This document shows positions 1-12,677 of a stretch of 64,000 bases of DNA, one piece after another. The DNA comes from Xylogone sp. PMI_703. Taxonomy: Eukaryota; Ascomycota; Leotiomycetes. The notes under the pieces are model-generated. The model saw only the letters and a list, made by a program, of their open reading frames with translations. It had not been told where the DNA came from and made no database searches. The first letter of the stretch is position 1; each line of letters begins with the position of its first letter. Location: contig JAJTUQ010000004.1 in the NCBI GenBank assembly GCA_021399445.1, positions 6,200,001 to 6,264,000 of the forward strand, in the 5' to 3' direction. Made by a program: the position numbers and the translations under genes.

Positions 1-1209
1 ATATTGTACTGACGAGCCGGCAAGAACATTCTAAGGACCAAAGTAATTGATTCCACCGAAAAACAACAGGAAATCATAAAGGAATTACACGAGGAAAATA
101 AGCACAGGGGACGTGATAACACTTATTACAAGGTTTCAAGAAGATATTGGTAGTCACGGCTATATATACAAGTAGGAGAGTATTACGCTTTGTGTGAAGA
201 ATGTCAAAGGAGGGCAGGGAAGAGAATCTCTGATTTACTGTATCTAATGTTCTTAGCTTACCTTTGGCAAACGGTCAGCTTGGATATTGTGCATATGCCG
301 CTTGATAAGGGATTCAACTACTTAATTATGGCAAGAGAACACCTCTCTGGATGGCCAGAGGGAAGAGTGCTCTGGAAGGCCGATTCTTCAAGTGTACAGT
401 GATTCATATAGGAAGACATTATTTACTGGCATGGTATATTCAGAAGATTTATAGTAGATGGTGGTCCTGAAAACAAGAAATACATGGAGGTTCTGGCTGA
501 AAGCTACAGCATTAACAGAGTTCTGTCGTCAGTCTATAACTCATACAGTAATAGTATGATTGAACGTGGTCATAAATAGATTGTGGACACTCTATCGAAG
601 ATCATAGGCGGAGGATCGAGGAAATGGGTGTCGTAATTACCAGGAGTTCTTATGGCAGACCGAGCAATGGTAAAGGTACTTACAGGTCAATCACCAGTGA
701 ACTTAGTATACAGATCAGAGATGGTATTACCGGTGGAAGTCAAGTATAAGACTTGGAGGGTACTAGAATAAGAAAAAGTACAGTCAACGAACAAGTTATT
801 AGCTATAAGGGCCTAACAAATCGATTTAAGGGAAGATATTATCACAAACACAAAAAATAAGTTTTATTACCGACGAATTAAAGGGAAAGAGTAATTTGAT
901 AACAATTCCCAAGTTAGAACTAAGTTTATTCTGAAAAATAGTACAGTATTAGTATATAATGTTAAACAATCGATTGACAAATCCCGAAAATCTAAGTTAA
1001 AATATAAATAAAAAAGCTTTTTTAAAGTCAAAAAGGTCAATGTTAAGAAAGGCTAGTATATACTAGAGGAGTTCGATGGAACTCAGCTTGCTGGAACATT
1101 TGCCGGCAATCGGTTAAAGGTCTTTGTACGAAGAGGAGGATTTTATGAAGAACAAATCGAAGATGGACAGGTTGAAGAATCAAGAAATGACCTTGTTCAG
1201 AGTGATTAA
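1..1209 (+). pseudogene. Ty3/gypsy pol 3' part (integrase to C-terminus), mutated, cut by window edge
   Basis: One reading frame runs from the window edge to a TAA at 1207 and is broken only by in-frame stops. It shows the parts of a Ty3/gypsy integrase in order: a zinc-binding block with CEECQRRAGKR (about 193-225), the first catalytic Asp in DIVHMP (about 283), the second Asp in VDGGPENK (about 454) and the catalytic Glu in MIERGHK (about 556-576). The typical C-terminal block of fungal Ty3 pol, LEEFDGTQLAGTFAGNRL, follows at about 1063-1116. The frame is never shifted; stops replace Trp or Gln type codons, as expected from RIP. Reverse transcriptase and RNase H must lie left of the window. 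It cannot be functional. Confidence 0.85.
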
Positions 1210-2747
1210 GAGAACAAAAGGACTATAATACTGGTCAACGAAGAAGGAGAATGAGTAAAAGAACCTAAGTTAATAGAGTTTGAAGAGAATATGTCTGAAA
1301 GCGACGCCAAATCTATAAATTCAGAGGATCTAGAGCTATTGATACAAATCTGTCAAATAGTACAAAAATGACTACAAAAGCAATAACAACAAGAAGACCA
1401 ATAATATATTCCTGAAAGACAAAGATTTGTGGTAGTATTACTATCAATACCGAGAAACTGAGACAAAGACAGTGGTCAAACTGGATATCCAAAGGCCATG
1501 GGATGTCCTAGCCTATGAATACAGAGAAAATGGATATGTTGTTATTTGTCTTTAGTAAAGGATGTACGAATATGTTTACGGAAATAGTTTTAATGACCTT
1601 GAAGACTGAAAAGATCGAAATCCTGATTATATATCCATGGATCGAGAACCTAATCAGAGAGAGGGTTATGGGTGGTGATTGTTGATTCTGAGGCTTTCGG
1701 AATATTATCAAGATTCAGATCTTGGAGTTGTGTTGAAAGACAGAAGTCATATGCGGTTCTGTAGTTATTTACCAGGTTCTCAAGGAAATAGTATTAGGAG
1801 TAGTCTAGAAAGAATGTGTAGAGAGTCTCCTTCTCGTTATACTGTATAAAGTTGAACTACTATCGGTAGTTATTGTTATTGTGGAGTTGAACAATCGTGA
1901 GGTTAGAGCAAGATCGAGTATTGGTCTTGCCAGAGAAGACAACGAAGTTTTGAGCAAGAGGGGAAGTACATGAATAGTAACAAGGAATAATAAGAACTTC
2001 ATGATTAAGTTTACGGAAAGGATGTCCATCAGAGACTCGGGAGACTCGAATTGTACCATTTTTAGTGAAATCATAGTCGAATTACGACAAGAACCGATAT
2101 GATATATTATGAGGAGCCTGTATCGACAAGAGACTGATATAATAATCAGAAAAACGCTTTGAATAGAGGGAAGGATCAGTGGTGAGATCTTGAAAGGTTA
2201 TGATTCCAGGTTTAGGATTATAAAGTTCAATATCACTTTCGTTGGAAGTTATACTCGAATATTAGCAAAGGATTATTGGATTAATATGGAATACCTGGGG
2301 TATTTTTTGGTTATAACTTGAATACAAAAGGACTTAATTTACTAACAGTTCAAAAGATATTCAGGGAGGGAGAACTTTTATTATAATTATAATCTTAATT
2401 ATATTTTTAGACCAAAACCTTTGTCGTATTAACTGAAGGATTATACTCAATGGTTTTCTTTTTCAAAAATACAGTTAAAAAAGAAAAGGGGATAGTATAG
2501 AATATTCAAAAATTTAATATTTGGAGTCATATTTGATCAAAGAAATTCACCAGAGGATTCGTGCGAAGGATTCACCTTTGAACACTGATTTAGGTTGAAT
2601 AACGTTATACGAGGGGACGAGATTACTCAAATTTACGTCTCAAACTCAAGTAACATGCGAAAACCCCTCAAAGATAACTAATATCGATCGATAACTCGAA
2701 ATTTTGTGTAAAACTACGAAAAACTTATTAATATCGAATCCGACAAG
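1210..2747. other. AT-rich repeat-derived DNA, no gene seen
   Basis: This stretch lies between the end of the Ty3 pol and the fossil frame that starts at 2748. All frames are densely stopped and I recognise no protein. A 3' LTR of the pol element could be here, but I found no second copy in the window to define its ends. Confidence 0.4.
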
Positions 2748-5045
2748 ATGAATATTGCTTCTGGAGTACTCGTTGCACCTGTGGTATAGCAACAGGTTCA
2801 ACTTATTACAAAAGAAGCTCTGGAAGCCAAAGTAGTTACAATGAACGATGTTGAACGATACGAATACGTTAGGGACCTTATACAGTCAGCTATACACCGG
2901 AATGCGATAGCAGGAGACGTGGCTTAAATGGTTTTCGAGACTATGATGGAGAAAAAGTAGTATATTGGCTACGGGCTAAGTGAAGCTGAAGTTGAAGCTG
3001 TATTCAAGGGGACGATCGATATTATAATTGAAATGAATACGAAGTGGTGAAACAAGACTCAAGAGGTACATAATAAGATTGGAAGAGTATGGGCAAATAA
3101 CCTTTTAGTACTCAAATAGTGGCAAAACTTTCCGAGCTAGTTAAGTGAAGCTGCCAATGTGGTAAGAAAGATGGCTGGCACTATGAAATTGAGTCTCAAG
3201 AACATTTCAAGAAGGGCGAACTCAGCGGCAATGGCTAGAATAAAGGCGAGGTTACCAAGGCCCGGGAGGAAAATTCAAGAGCATCTTCCACAGTGACGAG
3301 TTCTTCCTGCCAACTTGACGAAAACCAGTCTCATGGATAAAGACCCTGAACGAGTAGTATTAGCCGATATGAACATATTGAATATAGGTTTCAATAAATA
3401 CAAGATGTTAACTGACGACCAAAGTTAATAGGATCTGCTATTTGACGAAAGTGATAAGGAGGAAGACATATTATGTATAAAGGAAGTGGAAACTGAAGAG
3501 GAGGAGGATGATGATGATGATTTAGAATATGACGATTCTGACAGCAAAAAGAAGAGGAAAAAGAAGAATAAGAAGGTGAAGGATATTAATAAAAAGCTGA
3601 AGGTTGACAAGAAAGATGTGGTTAATGTTATCAGGCTGTACAAATTGAAAGTTAGACAAAAGGAAGAAAAGGTGAAAGACGGGGATTTGTTTAAATATAT
3701 GCCAGAACTGATAGACTTACTATAGGACGAAATCCCTGACAATTCAGATGACGAAAAGGTGGAGAGAATACTAGAAGATATCGAGAGAAAGGTGATATTG
3801 GCTGATGTGGGATTTGTGGATATTATGTCATGGAATTCTAACGATTTTGGTAAAGGATCTTTATTCGATTGGTAGAATGAACCTATCCCGAAGGATAACG
3901 AATTTAAGATCATGGAATTAATCGAATACGAGATGGAAATGTATTTATATCACGCAAAAACGTCGTCGGAAGATAATAACGGGTGAGTGGAGATTATGAA
4001 TTTCTCGTTAACTCAATAAATGATTCGACAAAACCCCGTTTTATATCTGGTTTGTGTATGCTTAAGGAGAGACGACGAATATTGATTAATATCTTGGTCA
4101 TATAACGCCAATATATTGTTCTCTGGAGTCAAATATAATCAGGTTAGTCGCTTGGGAAGAATGAGCTTCAAAGATCGTAAAACAGGGTAGTCAGTTTTGG
4201 ATTATATGGCAGCAGACGTCGTCGATAACATTATGTTTATAACGGGGGAGGATGGAGCCAGAACTGTGAAGTTGTTCGCAAAAAGCTATCAGAATATCGA
4301 TATGATCGTTGATCGTGGGTTAATGGAAGACTTACTTATCATCACCAAAGATATGATAAAAGAGTTGATGCCGGAAGTGGGAGAACTAAAGAATAGTCAC
4401 ATGAAGAGAGGGAAGGCTTTATTTACGAAACATCACTTGATATCGTACAACTCCGAGAAAGTGGAGGTTACACAATTTACGGTTAAGCTATAGTTCGGAA
4501 CTATTGATAAATATTATTAATATTTGGCCGATATCCTGAAAACTCGATGGAAGAAGGCCTCGGATTACTATAAGGAATTGATAACAGCAAGGTATCGTCA
4601 TCCTTTAATGCCTAGAGCAGTAAGATTACCAGACTGAAGAGTGTTATTCGATACGAATCTCAAAATTATAACTCCGTTGTCCTGAACTATATTAGTACAA
4701 CAAAGATATGACGATAATGACGTTCTGGCCGACCTTGAAATCGTGCTTTATAAGACAAGTGCAGAGCGGTTGGAATACTTGAGCTCTTGGAGAAGAAAGA
4801 TATAAAATATATTTTATGACGAGTAGTAACAGAAAACACGATTAGAGTTATAATTATTTAAAAAGAATTCGTATATTCAGAAGTTAGTAGATGAGGACAA
4901 AATTAATATATCGGAATAAGTAAGTATATGGCCTATATCCATGTCAATATTAAGAGATACAATGTGTGAAGTTAAGGGCGTAATATCCAGATATTGGGAA
5001 GGAGTAGGACGTCTTACCTTATTTCAGATTATGACAATAGTTTAG
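2748..5045 (+). pseudogene. 766-codon fossil reading frame of unknown function
   Basis: From an ATG at 2748 to a TAG at 5043 the same frame gives protein-like sequence interrupted by more than a dozen in-frame stops and no frameshift. The N-terminal part is helical and charged. A middle segment (about 3490-3600) is a strongly acidic run followed by a lysine-rich run (KKKRKKKNKK). The longest clean part (4197-4493) reads as a folded domain with blocks such as DYMAADVVDNIMFITGEDG. I do not recognise a family and see no zinc knuckle, protease, reverse transcriptase or membrane segment. Placement just after a Ty3 pol suggests either a third ORF of that element or the gag of a neighbouring one. 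The stop pattern is that of RIP. It could also be a captured host gene. Confidence 0.55.
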
Positions 5046-5444
5046 CTCTTCGTTTTGATGTTTTGCTTTTGATGATATTTGATAGATTCCTTACGTTGTT
5101 GCTAATATCGATATTATTACTTTATAAATTATAATATCGAAGAAGACGGATGTGGTAAAGAATCTATGCATGAGTAATAGTAGTTCCACCGCCGAAACCT
5201 CCGAATTTTATATATAAAGCAGTTCGTACAGTATTACAATAGACAGTGATTTGTACTCCTATTTTACAGATATACGAGCTCTGATTGGCTCTCTTACGAT
5301 TGCTACGATTACTACGATATCGCGATATTAGTGATTGTATTGTATAGTGTTATTGTTGTTGTTTGTTGTATACTTACATGCCGGCTGCCAGAGATCACGT
5401 GCCTCCCATAGCACTCACCCCTTCCCTTTCACAATATTTAGGTA
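5046..5444. other. Spacer without recognisable gene
   Basis: A moderately AT-rich spacer between the fossil frame and the next Ty3 fragment. It includes a less AT-rich patch around 5380-5440. I see no gene, LTR end or clear repeat in it. Confidence 0.35.
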
Positions 5445-6990
5445 TTAACAGTTATATAAGTTATTGACGAAGAATGGCTAGAAAAGATCAAGTTAATTAC
5501 TACAAAAGAGAAAGAAATCTCTAAGGATCCTGAAACTGGTTAGCTCAAGGATTAGGAATTTCCAGGTATTTGGCTAAAAAATAGGAAAGTATTCATTTTA
5601 TCATTAATTACCTAGGAGTTTATGAAAAAATAACATAAATTATTTACGTATAGTCATCAAGGAATTACAAAGACCAAGAATTGATTATAATAAGAATTCT
5701 TTATCTTTAAACTTCAGTAGGAAGTCACTAAAATTATCAATAACTATAATATTTGTCATAAAGCTAAAATATCAAGAAAAAAGCTTATAAAACAATTAAT
5801 ACTTCTTCAAATACTAAAAAAACTTTGAACTTTTATTTCATAAGATTTTATCACAAGATTATTTTCATCAAGAAATACTAATAAACTAAATGAAGATTAT
5901 TATGATTCAATCTTTATTATAATGAATAAACTTACAAAATACTTTATTATATTATCATAGAAGAAAACATGAACAGCCGAGGATTTAGCGGAAATCACGA
6001 TTTCTAAAATCATAGTAAACTATAATATCTTAGCAAAAATTATCTTAGACAGAAATAAACTCTTTATGTCGAAATTCTAGAAAGTAATCTATAAAAGATT
6101 AAGCATTAAAAGAAAAATCATCATAAAAGGATAGGCTTAGACAAATAGTCAAACCGAATAAGTTAACTAGATTATAAGAACTTATTTTTGTTATTATGTA
6201 AATTATAAATAATCAAATTAGAAAGATTTCTTACTAATGGCATAATTAGTATATAATAACACAAAAAGTAAAATTACTAAAATTATACTTTTCTTTGCAA
6301 ATTATAATTATAAAACCTAAACTCATTTCATAAAAGTAAAAATAAGAAACATTTCTAAGACAACTAAATAGTGAGCAAACAAATTAAAAAAAATCTATAA
6401 TTACTTAAAGTACAACATCAAATTTGTACAAAAATATATGAAGAAATATTATAATCAAAAATATAATATAAAACCTAAACTTGAAGAAAGGGATAAAGTT
6501 TATATCATTTACAGATTTATTAAAACGATAAGATTAAGTAATAAATTAAACTAGAAAAAGATTAGATTATATAAAATCAAAAAAAAACTAAGAAATCTAA
6601 TATATAAATTAAAACTTTTTAACATTATGTAAATATACTTAATATTTTATACAACTATACTAAAGAAAGTATTACCAGGATTGTCATCAGCTTTGGACTT
6701 AAAGCTAAAATAAAACTTAAATATAAAATGAGAAGTCGAAGAAATCTTAGACAACAAATTAATAAAGAACAAAAAACAATATTTAATCAGATAAAAAGAA
6801 TGAGAAGAATACAAATAATTAAATACTTAAAAACTAAAAAAACACTTTACTAACTTTAATGAACTCTTGAAAGAGTACGAATAAGCAAAGTAAGCCAGGA
6901 CAGATCAAATAAAACATCAGTATAAGCAAAGAAATTAATGTCAGAGAAGAAAGCCTCGAAAAGCCTAGCCTTTGTTGACTAAATAATTTC
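5445..6990 (+). pseudogene. Ty3/gypsy chromodomain-type pol fragment: RNase H end, integrase, chromodomain
   Basis: This segment is a diverged copy of 20,630-22,110. It begins inside the RNase H/integrase linker and reads through the integrase: the zinc-binding HQGI...ICHKAKISRK region, then a core containing DFITRLFSSRNTNK. It ends in a chromodomain-like block near 6740-6880 that reads approximately EVEEILDNKLIKNKKQYLI. Stops such as TAA for Gln and TAG for Trp occur throughout. A C-terminal chromodomain is the defining feature of the chromovirus branch of Ty3/gypsy. The 5' part of this copy is missing; the 3' end continues into the antisense frame and LTR at 7555. Confidence 0.8.
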
Positions 6991-7497
6991 TGATTATTGT
7001 AACATTTCTTTTTCCTTCTCTTTCTCGAGCTTCTCTTTCTCCTCAACAGTATCCAGCTCGTCCATGTTCTTTAAATTATGATGTAATATCTCTGTAGCTC
7101 GAAAGTGGAATTGTTCCCTCTGACAGTTTAATCTTAACAGTTTTGCTTATGTCTTTAAAGTCTTTTTCTGAGTCTTTTCTCACTCCTGAGAAAGTTTTTG
7201 TTCTTCAGTCATTAAGGCCTTCTAGTCTGCTGAAGAAAGACTATGAATATTATACTTTATGCTATTCTTAACCTTAATATATTCTCTGCACTATAAGGAA
7301 TCCAAAGCCACGAAACACGTCAGTTTCTTCTTTTTATAACAATTACAAAAAGACATTTTAACACTAGAAGTTTGGACTCTTGAAATTAGCTTAGGATAGG
7401 CTTCTTTCTTTCTCTTTTGTACTACTTCATTATAACTCTGTTCAAGACTACACTTAAGGAGCATAATAAAAAGGAAGGAAGAATTAAATTGTTGCAA
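6955..7497 (-). pseudogene. Antisense ORF of the Ty3 element (Cys motif plus coiled coil), mutated
   Basis: On the minus strand, between the pol end and the 3' LTR, there is a reading frame with few stops. It contains a Cys-bearing block (MSFCNCYKKKKLTCF) followed by a long charged helix (for example MDELDTVEEKEKLEKEKE). The same frame in the same antisense position exists at about 22,140-22,690, so it is part of the element and not chance. The layout recalls short proteins with paired cysteines and a coiled coil that are often annotated as hypothetical in moulds; that link is from memory. Function unknown; this copy is inactivated by stops. Confidence 0.55.
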
Positions 7498-7554
7498 GGA
7501 CTTTTATATTCTACTTATAAGCTTTAAGACGAAGTTAAACTAAGAAGAGGATAA

Positions 7555-8160
7555 TATTATGACTCTACAGGGTTATGACAAGCGACTTAAGTACAGAGCT
7601 TTTATAGTTATCACTTTAGTTAAATAAGTATAAGATAAAACGGTTATCAAAGTCCTGGTTATAGTATTATTAATATTATTATATTATTAGTACTAACGAA
7701 AAGATAATACAAGTTTAATATTAATACTATAAAAAAGGTTATACAAGTTAAAGGATAGTATTATCAGAATTATAATATTAACTTTTTGGTTATATTAACT
7801 AAGTAATAATATTATCGGAGAAATAATATTACCTTTTCACTTGTGCTAACAACTTGTTTATATGTACAAAAAATTAATATTAATAATTAAACGAGTACCT
7901 GGATTAGATAAACAGATCTTATGGATCCCATAGATCCCAGGAGAATCGATAAGATCAATGGGACTCGGAGGAAATTTACTCTTTATATAAGTAGATAAAA
8001 CTTACAGTAAATAGAAGCTTTGTGTTCAACTTAATTGATTTATAGTATACCTACATTTCATAATAACTACTCTAAAGCCTTATGAAGATATTCTCTTGCC
8101 CTTTATCTTTATCTATCATTTGAGTAATAAATAACCTTATACCCTTGTAAGAACGTTACA
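7555..8160 (+). repeat. LTR of the Ty3 chromovirus (606 bp)
   Basis: It matches the LTR at 19,422-20,013 over its whole length. The 5' end reads TATTATGAC where the intact copy has TGTCACGAC, so terminal TG is RIP-mutated, and the 3' end is GAACGTTACA. It closes the plus-strand fragment 5445-7554 as its 3' LTR. The base right of it belongs to an oppositely oriented pol, so the usual flanking duplication cannot be read. Confidence 0.85.
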
Positions 8161-11100
8161 TTTCGAGTAAGTTATTATATAACATCTATAGTAATTAGTA
8201 AGTCTATTAAACTATTAGACTTCTTTGACTGTTTTTAGAGTAAACTATTCTCTGATGACTTTTACTTTCTTTAGGTTTATTCAGAATCTTTTGTCCAAAA
8301 TTATTTTACTTAGGAATTTCATTTCTATTACATTAAATTAGTACTTAGCTAATTTATACTTTATGTTGTTATTAATTAATACTTTAAATATAGTATGAAT
8401 ATATTATTTATGTTTTTTTAATATCTTAGAATAAATCAAGATATTATCCAAATATATTATTATAAAACGATCTAAATATAATCTCAAAATTGTATTACTC
8501 ACTTTCTGTATAATTACTAGTATATTTGTCAGACCAAAAGGTATGATCAATAGTTTATAAAGTCCATATTTAGTTTGAATAATAATATATTACTTATGTC
8601 CTTCCTTGATCCTTATTAAGTTAAATCCTGTGGTAAAGTTTAATTTCGTGAAATATTTAACTTTAATAAATATATCTTGTATATTATTAATATAAAGTAA
8701 TAAGTATTTGTTTTTTATGGTTTTGTTATTTAAATTTCTGTAATCTTCATATAATCTTCCCTAAAGGTCATCTGATTTTGGTATTTATATTAATAATACT
8801 CTCCACAAAGAACTTGACTCCTTGTAAAAGCTCTTTATAGTCTATTCATTTAGTCACTTTTTCAGGATCTTATTTTTAGTAAAATTTATTCCTTAAATAA
8901 GTTTATATAAAAAAGTTATACTTTTTTAAAAAATGATTTCGTGATCTTATTCTTTATGTAAAAGTAAAACTATATTCTTTGGTTATAAAATGAATAACTT
9001 ATGACAATTTTAGTATTCTTCCGGGAAAGTATCTAGTTTATTCTGGAAATTATCTTGAGTAAGTTTAACAGTAAAAACATTTTGTATAAATTATTCTTTT
9101 GGTCTAATATTATAATAATATTTAAATGTTAATTTCTTTGTTTTCCAATTAATGTTTAAGTCATGAAATTTTAACTAAAGTTATCCCAGGATAATATCTT
9201 CTTTTCTAAAGAAAAAAACTTCAAACTAAATTTATTCTTGGTAATTTCTAATCCTCATGATAAGAAGTTTAATTCTTGTGAATATTCCTTCCTTGGCTAA
9301 TAAGCTGTTGATTATTTGTAAAAGTTAATTATAAACTTCAGTCTATATGTTTATCATTTTAATAATTTATGACAAGATTAAGTTAATTTGGTTTCTTGAA
9401 TTCATTAAGGTTTTAAGGTTTTTGTTATCAAATTTAACATTTAACCAGATAACTTCTTTTTCGCCAACTATAAATACATCAGAAGTAAATTCTGTATTAA
9501 ATTCCTTTTCTTAAGTCATCTGAGGTAATACTTTCTTTATTTTATACTTTCTCAAGTTAAACAAGTTATCGATATACTTCTTAAAGAATATTTATTTATT
9601 GTTAAACTCATAATAATAATTTATTTTATAACTATAACATTATTCTTAATATTCTATATAGAAAATTATTTCTTAATATATTTTTTTCTTGGTCTAATAC
9701 ATTTTCTCTTGATTTTCATGGTATATAACCTAAGTATAAAAATCTTGTCAAAGTAGCCATATGTTTTCTCCCAGAGAATAAAGTACTAAGTCATCGTAGT
9801 ATAATTCACTAATAATGATTTTTTCGAAGTTAGACTATATAACTTTAACTATTATTCTTAATTTCCATATTCTATACTAAAGAAATTTATCTTGCTAAAG
9901 TAACATATCCCAAAGAATATTTCTTTTGACTAATCTCCAAATTTTTACATAACTTTTATCAAAATAAAGAATTATTCTAATTAATATTATTTTTTCACTT
10001 ATTTGTAACTTATTTGTTTAATAAGGTTAAGTAATAAAATCTTCTTGTTTTATATAATTAAAGAGCTTAAAACCCTAAAAGATTTTCCGAAAAAATTCTT
10101 CTGCTATTATTTAATTAAGTTTTAATATTTTAGATATTATATATAAAGAATATATTAATGAAATCTTAATATGTTCCTTTCTTTTCGGAGAGTCTTATAA
10201 CTTAATACTAAATGTTGATTTACTGACGTCTGTTTTGATTTTGACTTAGTAGAATCTGTTTTGAAATTTTTTATAAATTATTAATTCTCCTTTAATTTGT
10301 CCTAGGAAAAAAGAATTTGGCAGGTCAGTAATGTCTTAATATTCTTCTGGAGAGAAATTGTCAAGGTTAACAGTTTTTAAGCCCTGTCGTTCTACTTTCT
10401 TTACAGTAGATATTAATATATTTAGCTTATTTACAATAAAAGAGAAAACTCCTGAGAATGTTAAGTTTTTGGTGTTATAATAAACTTTTATAATAAGATT
10501 TTTTGTCAGAAAAACTTATAAAATCTAGTCCACGGATTAATCTTTAACTTTTTCTAGTAATTTATTAAAGTCATTTTATCTTACTAATAAAGTGTCTCTT
10601 AAATTATAAGATTCGTTGTCTTTGGCCAAGGATATTATAAAAATAGTCTTAACCTTCTTTGGCTTTCCTTTGTCTTTATTACTGTATTCCTGAGCAGTAT
10701 GCCTGGCTTATCTATATTTGTAATAAAGTTTTTTTTTTCTTTTTTCTTTGTATTACTCAAAAGTCAAATTATATTTATTTTTCTTTTTAGATAATCTTTT
10801 ATTATAGTTCTTTAGACTTTGTCTTCTTTTTCTTGTGATTTTATCAAGATTTATTAAGTCTTCTTGATCATTAATATAACTTTTTCATTTATTTATCTAT
10901 GAGAAATAAAAAAATTTTCTTTTCTTTTTTATATATTATTTATATTAAAAATTATTAATCTCTTTGGCTTTTCTTATCTATTTAACAAGTATATTAGGGC
11001 AAGGTCTGATATAAGTCAATTTGTCCTTAATGAATTCTTTTAACTTTTGGCGATACTAGAACATTAACATTCTGTTTTCTTAACTAGTCATATTATTTAG

Positions 11101-11562
11101 TTATTGAAACTTGGTGTTATAGACAAAAGCAAAGTTAGTCTGTTTTAAGGCATATAATTGCTATTTTGCCCTGTCTGTTTCATGAAGATCTCCGAAGACT
11201 TTTTCTATTTCTTCTTCAAAACTCTTGAAAAATATAAATAAGTTAATGATATCTTATTATCTTTTTTTATCTTTTTCGGTAAAGTTCTCAAAATTCTTTA
11301 TATATGGTAAAACTTATTATAATACTTCTTTTTCTAAATAAGTAAATAATTATATAATCTGTTGAAAGTCATTTTGAAACTTATTCTTATATAAGTTCAA
11401 ATACAAATAAGTTCAGAACTTAAAAAGTTTTAACTTGGACTTGTCTCCTCTAAAGCTTTCAATCTTTCCTAAGTCTAGCTTTCTTTTAATAAAGTTAATT
11501 GTCGAATTGGGATTAGTTTTGGGGGTTTGGGGGTTTTGTTGTAAAGACGAATCTCCAGCCAT
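8161..11562 (-). pseudogene. Ty3/gypsy gag-pol in minus orientation, 3' truncated
   Basis: Read on the minus strand from an ATG at 11,562, the start is a gag-like protein with the capsid-type block FVYNTKFQ. A ruined zinc knuckle (CxxC turned to YYKYR) follows, then protease and reverse transcriptase. The RT is recognised by blocks like DDILIYSKTLEK near 8430. The frame stops abruptly at 8161, just after the RT block NYY, where the plus-strand LTR begins. Integrase, RNase H and chromodomain are therefore missing from this copy. Its 5' LTR is 11,592-12,213. Numerous in-frame stops show it is dead. Confidence 0.75.
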
Positions 11563-11591
11563 AGTACTTTCAGGTTATATAATACTTAAAG

Positions 11592-12213
11592 TATAACATT
11601 CTTACAAAGGTATAAGGTTATCTATTACTCAAATGATAGATAAAGGTAAAAGGCAAGAGAATAGCTTCACAAGGCTTAAGGTTGTTACTATGAAATGCAA
11701 ATATACTGTAGATTAATTGAGTTAAACATAAAGTTCTTATTTACTGTAAAACTATTTATTTATATAATATATATTAATAACTGGATCCGCCTAGATCTCT
11801 TTAGTCCTAGATCCAAGAGATCTTATCTAGTCCTGGATCCAAGAGATTCTATCCAGTCTTATTTGTTATATACTTACTTATTTGTTAATATTAACTTTTT
11901 GTACATATAAGCAAATAACGAGTACAAACAGAAAAGTAATATTATTTTCCTGATAATATTATTACTTAATTAATACAACCAAAGGGTTAATATTATAATT
12001 TCAATAGTATTATCCTTTAGTTTGTACAACCCTTTTTATAATATTAATGTTGAACTTATATTATCCTTTTGTTAATACTAATAATGTAATAATACTAGTG
12101 ATACCATAACCAAGTCCCTGATAGCCGTCTTATCTTATACTTATTTAACTAAGGCGACGGCTATAGAGGCCCTATACTCAGTTCGCTTGTTACAACCCTG
12201 CAGGGTCGTGACA
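11592..12213 (-). repeat. LTR of the Ty3 chromovirus, minus orientation (622 bp)
   Basis: The reverse complement starts TGTCACGACCCTGCAGGG and ends with a RIP-altered TGTAACGTTC terminus, as in the solo LTR at 19,422. It is the 5' LTR of the minus-strand gag-pol at 8161-11,562. It sits inside the gag of another minus-strand copy (12,214-12,648), so it represents a later, nested insertion. Confidence 0.85.
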
Positions 12214-12648
12214 ATAATAAGAAGTTAAACTTTTCTACTAAATATTATATATTTTTCTTCTTACATCAACAACTTTATTTATGTCCTCAAATATTAGTAT
12301 AATCTTTTTCCAGAAGTCTTTAATAATCTTGAATAATTATTTTATAAAAGTTTAACACTAGCTTTTGTCTGTTATAAATAAATAATTATTAAGATAAAGT
12401 CTTATCTAATCAAATATAATTCTTTCCAGGTAAGAAATAATCTAAAAGATTTAGTTAATATCATTAGTAAACTGATTTTTGTTAAAGAATAAGTATAAAA
12501 TAATCTGTATCTTAAAGACTTTGAACTTACTTTATTCACCCTTAAACCTTATCGGCAAGCTTACTTTAAGGATTTCTTTAACTTTTTCTTCCTTTATTAA
12601 GATATCTTATTCCTCTGGCTTGACAAGGTCTGAAGATTCTCCGGCTAT
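12214..12648 (-). pseudogene. Ty3/gypsy gag fragment, interrupted by a younger LTR
   Basis: Minus-strand sequence gives the start of a gag-like protein whose ATG is now ATA at 12,646-12,648. Recognisable blocks are SLPIRFKGE and FTNDIN near the front and EDINKVVDVRRKIYN near the left end. The fragment ends exactly where the LTR at 11,592-12,213 begins. The truncated LTR at 12,678-12,897 would be its own 5' LTR. Confidence 0.7.
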
Positions 12649-12677
12649 AGTACTTTCGAGTTTCAAGGTACTCAAAG

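Noticed and set aside
3425..3913. Minus-strand Ser-rich 162-codon frame
   Set aside because: It is the complement of the acidic and lysine-rich region of the plus-strand fossil frame, so a shadow.
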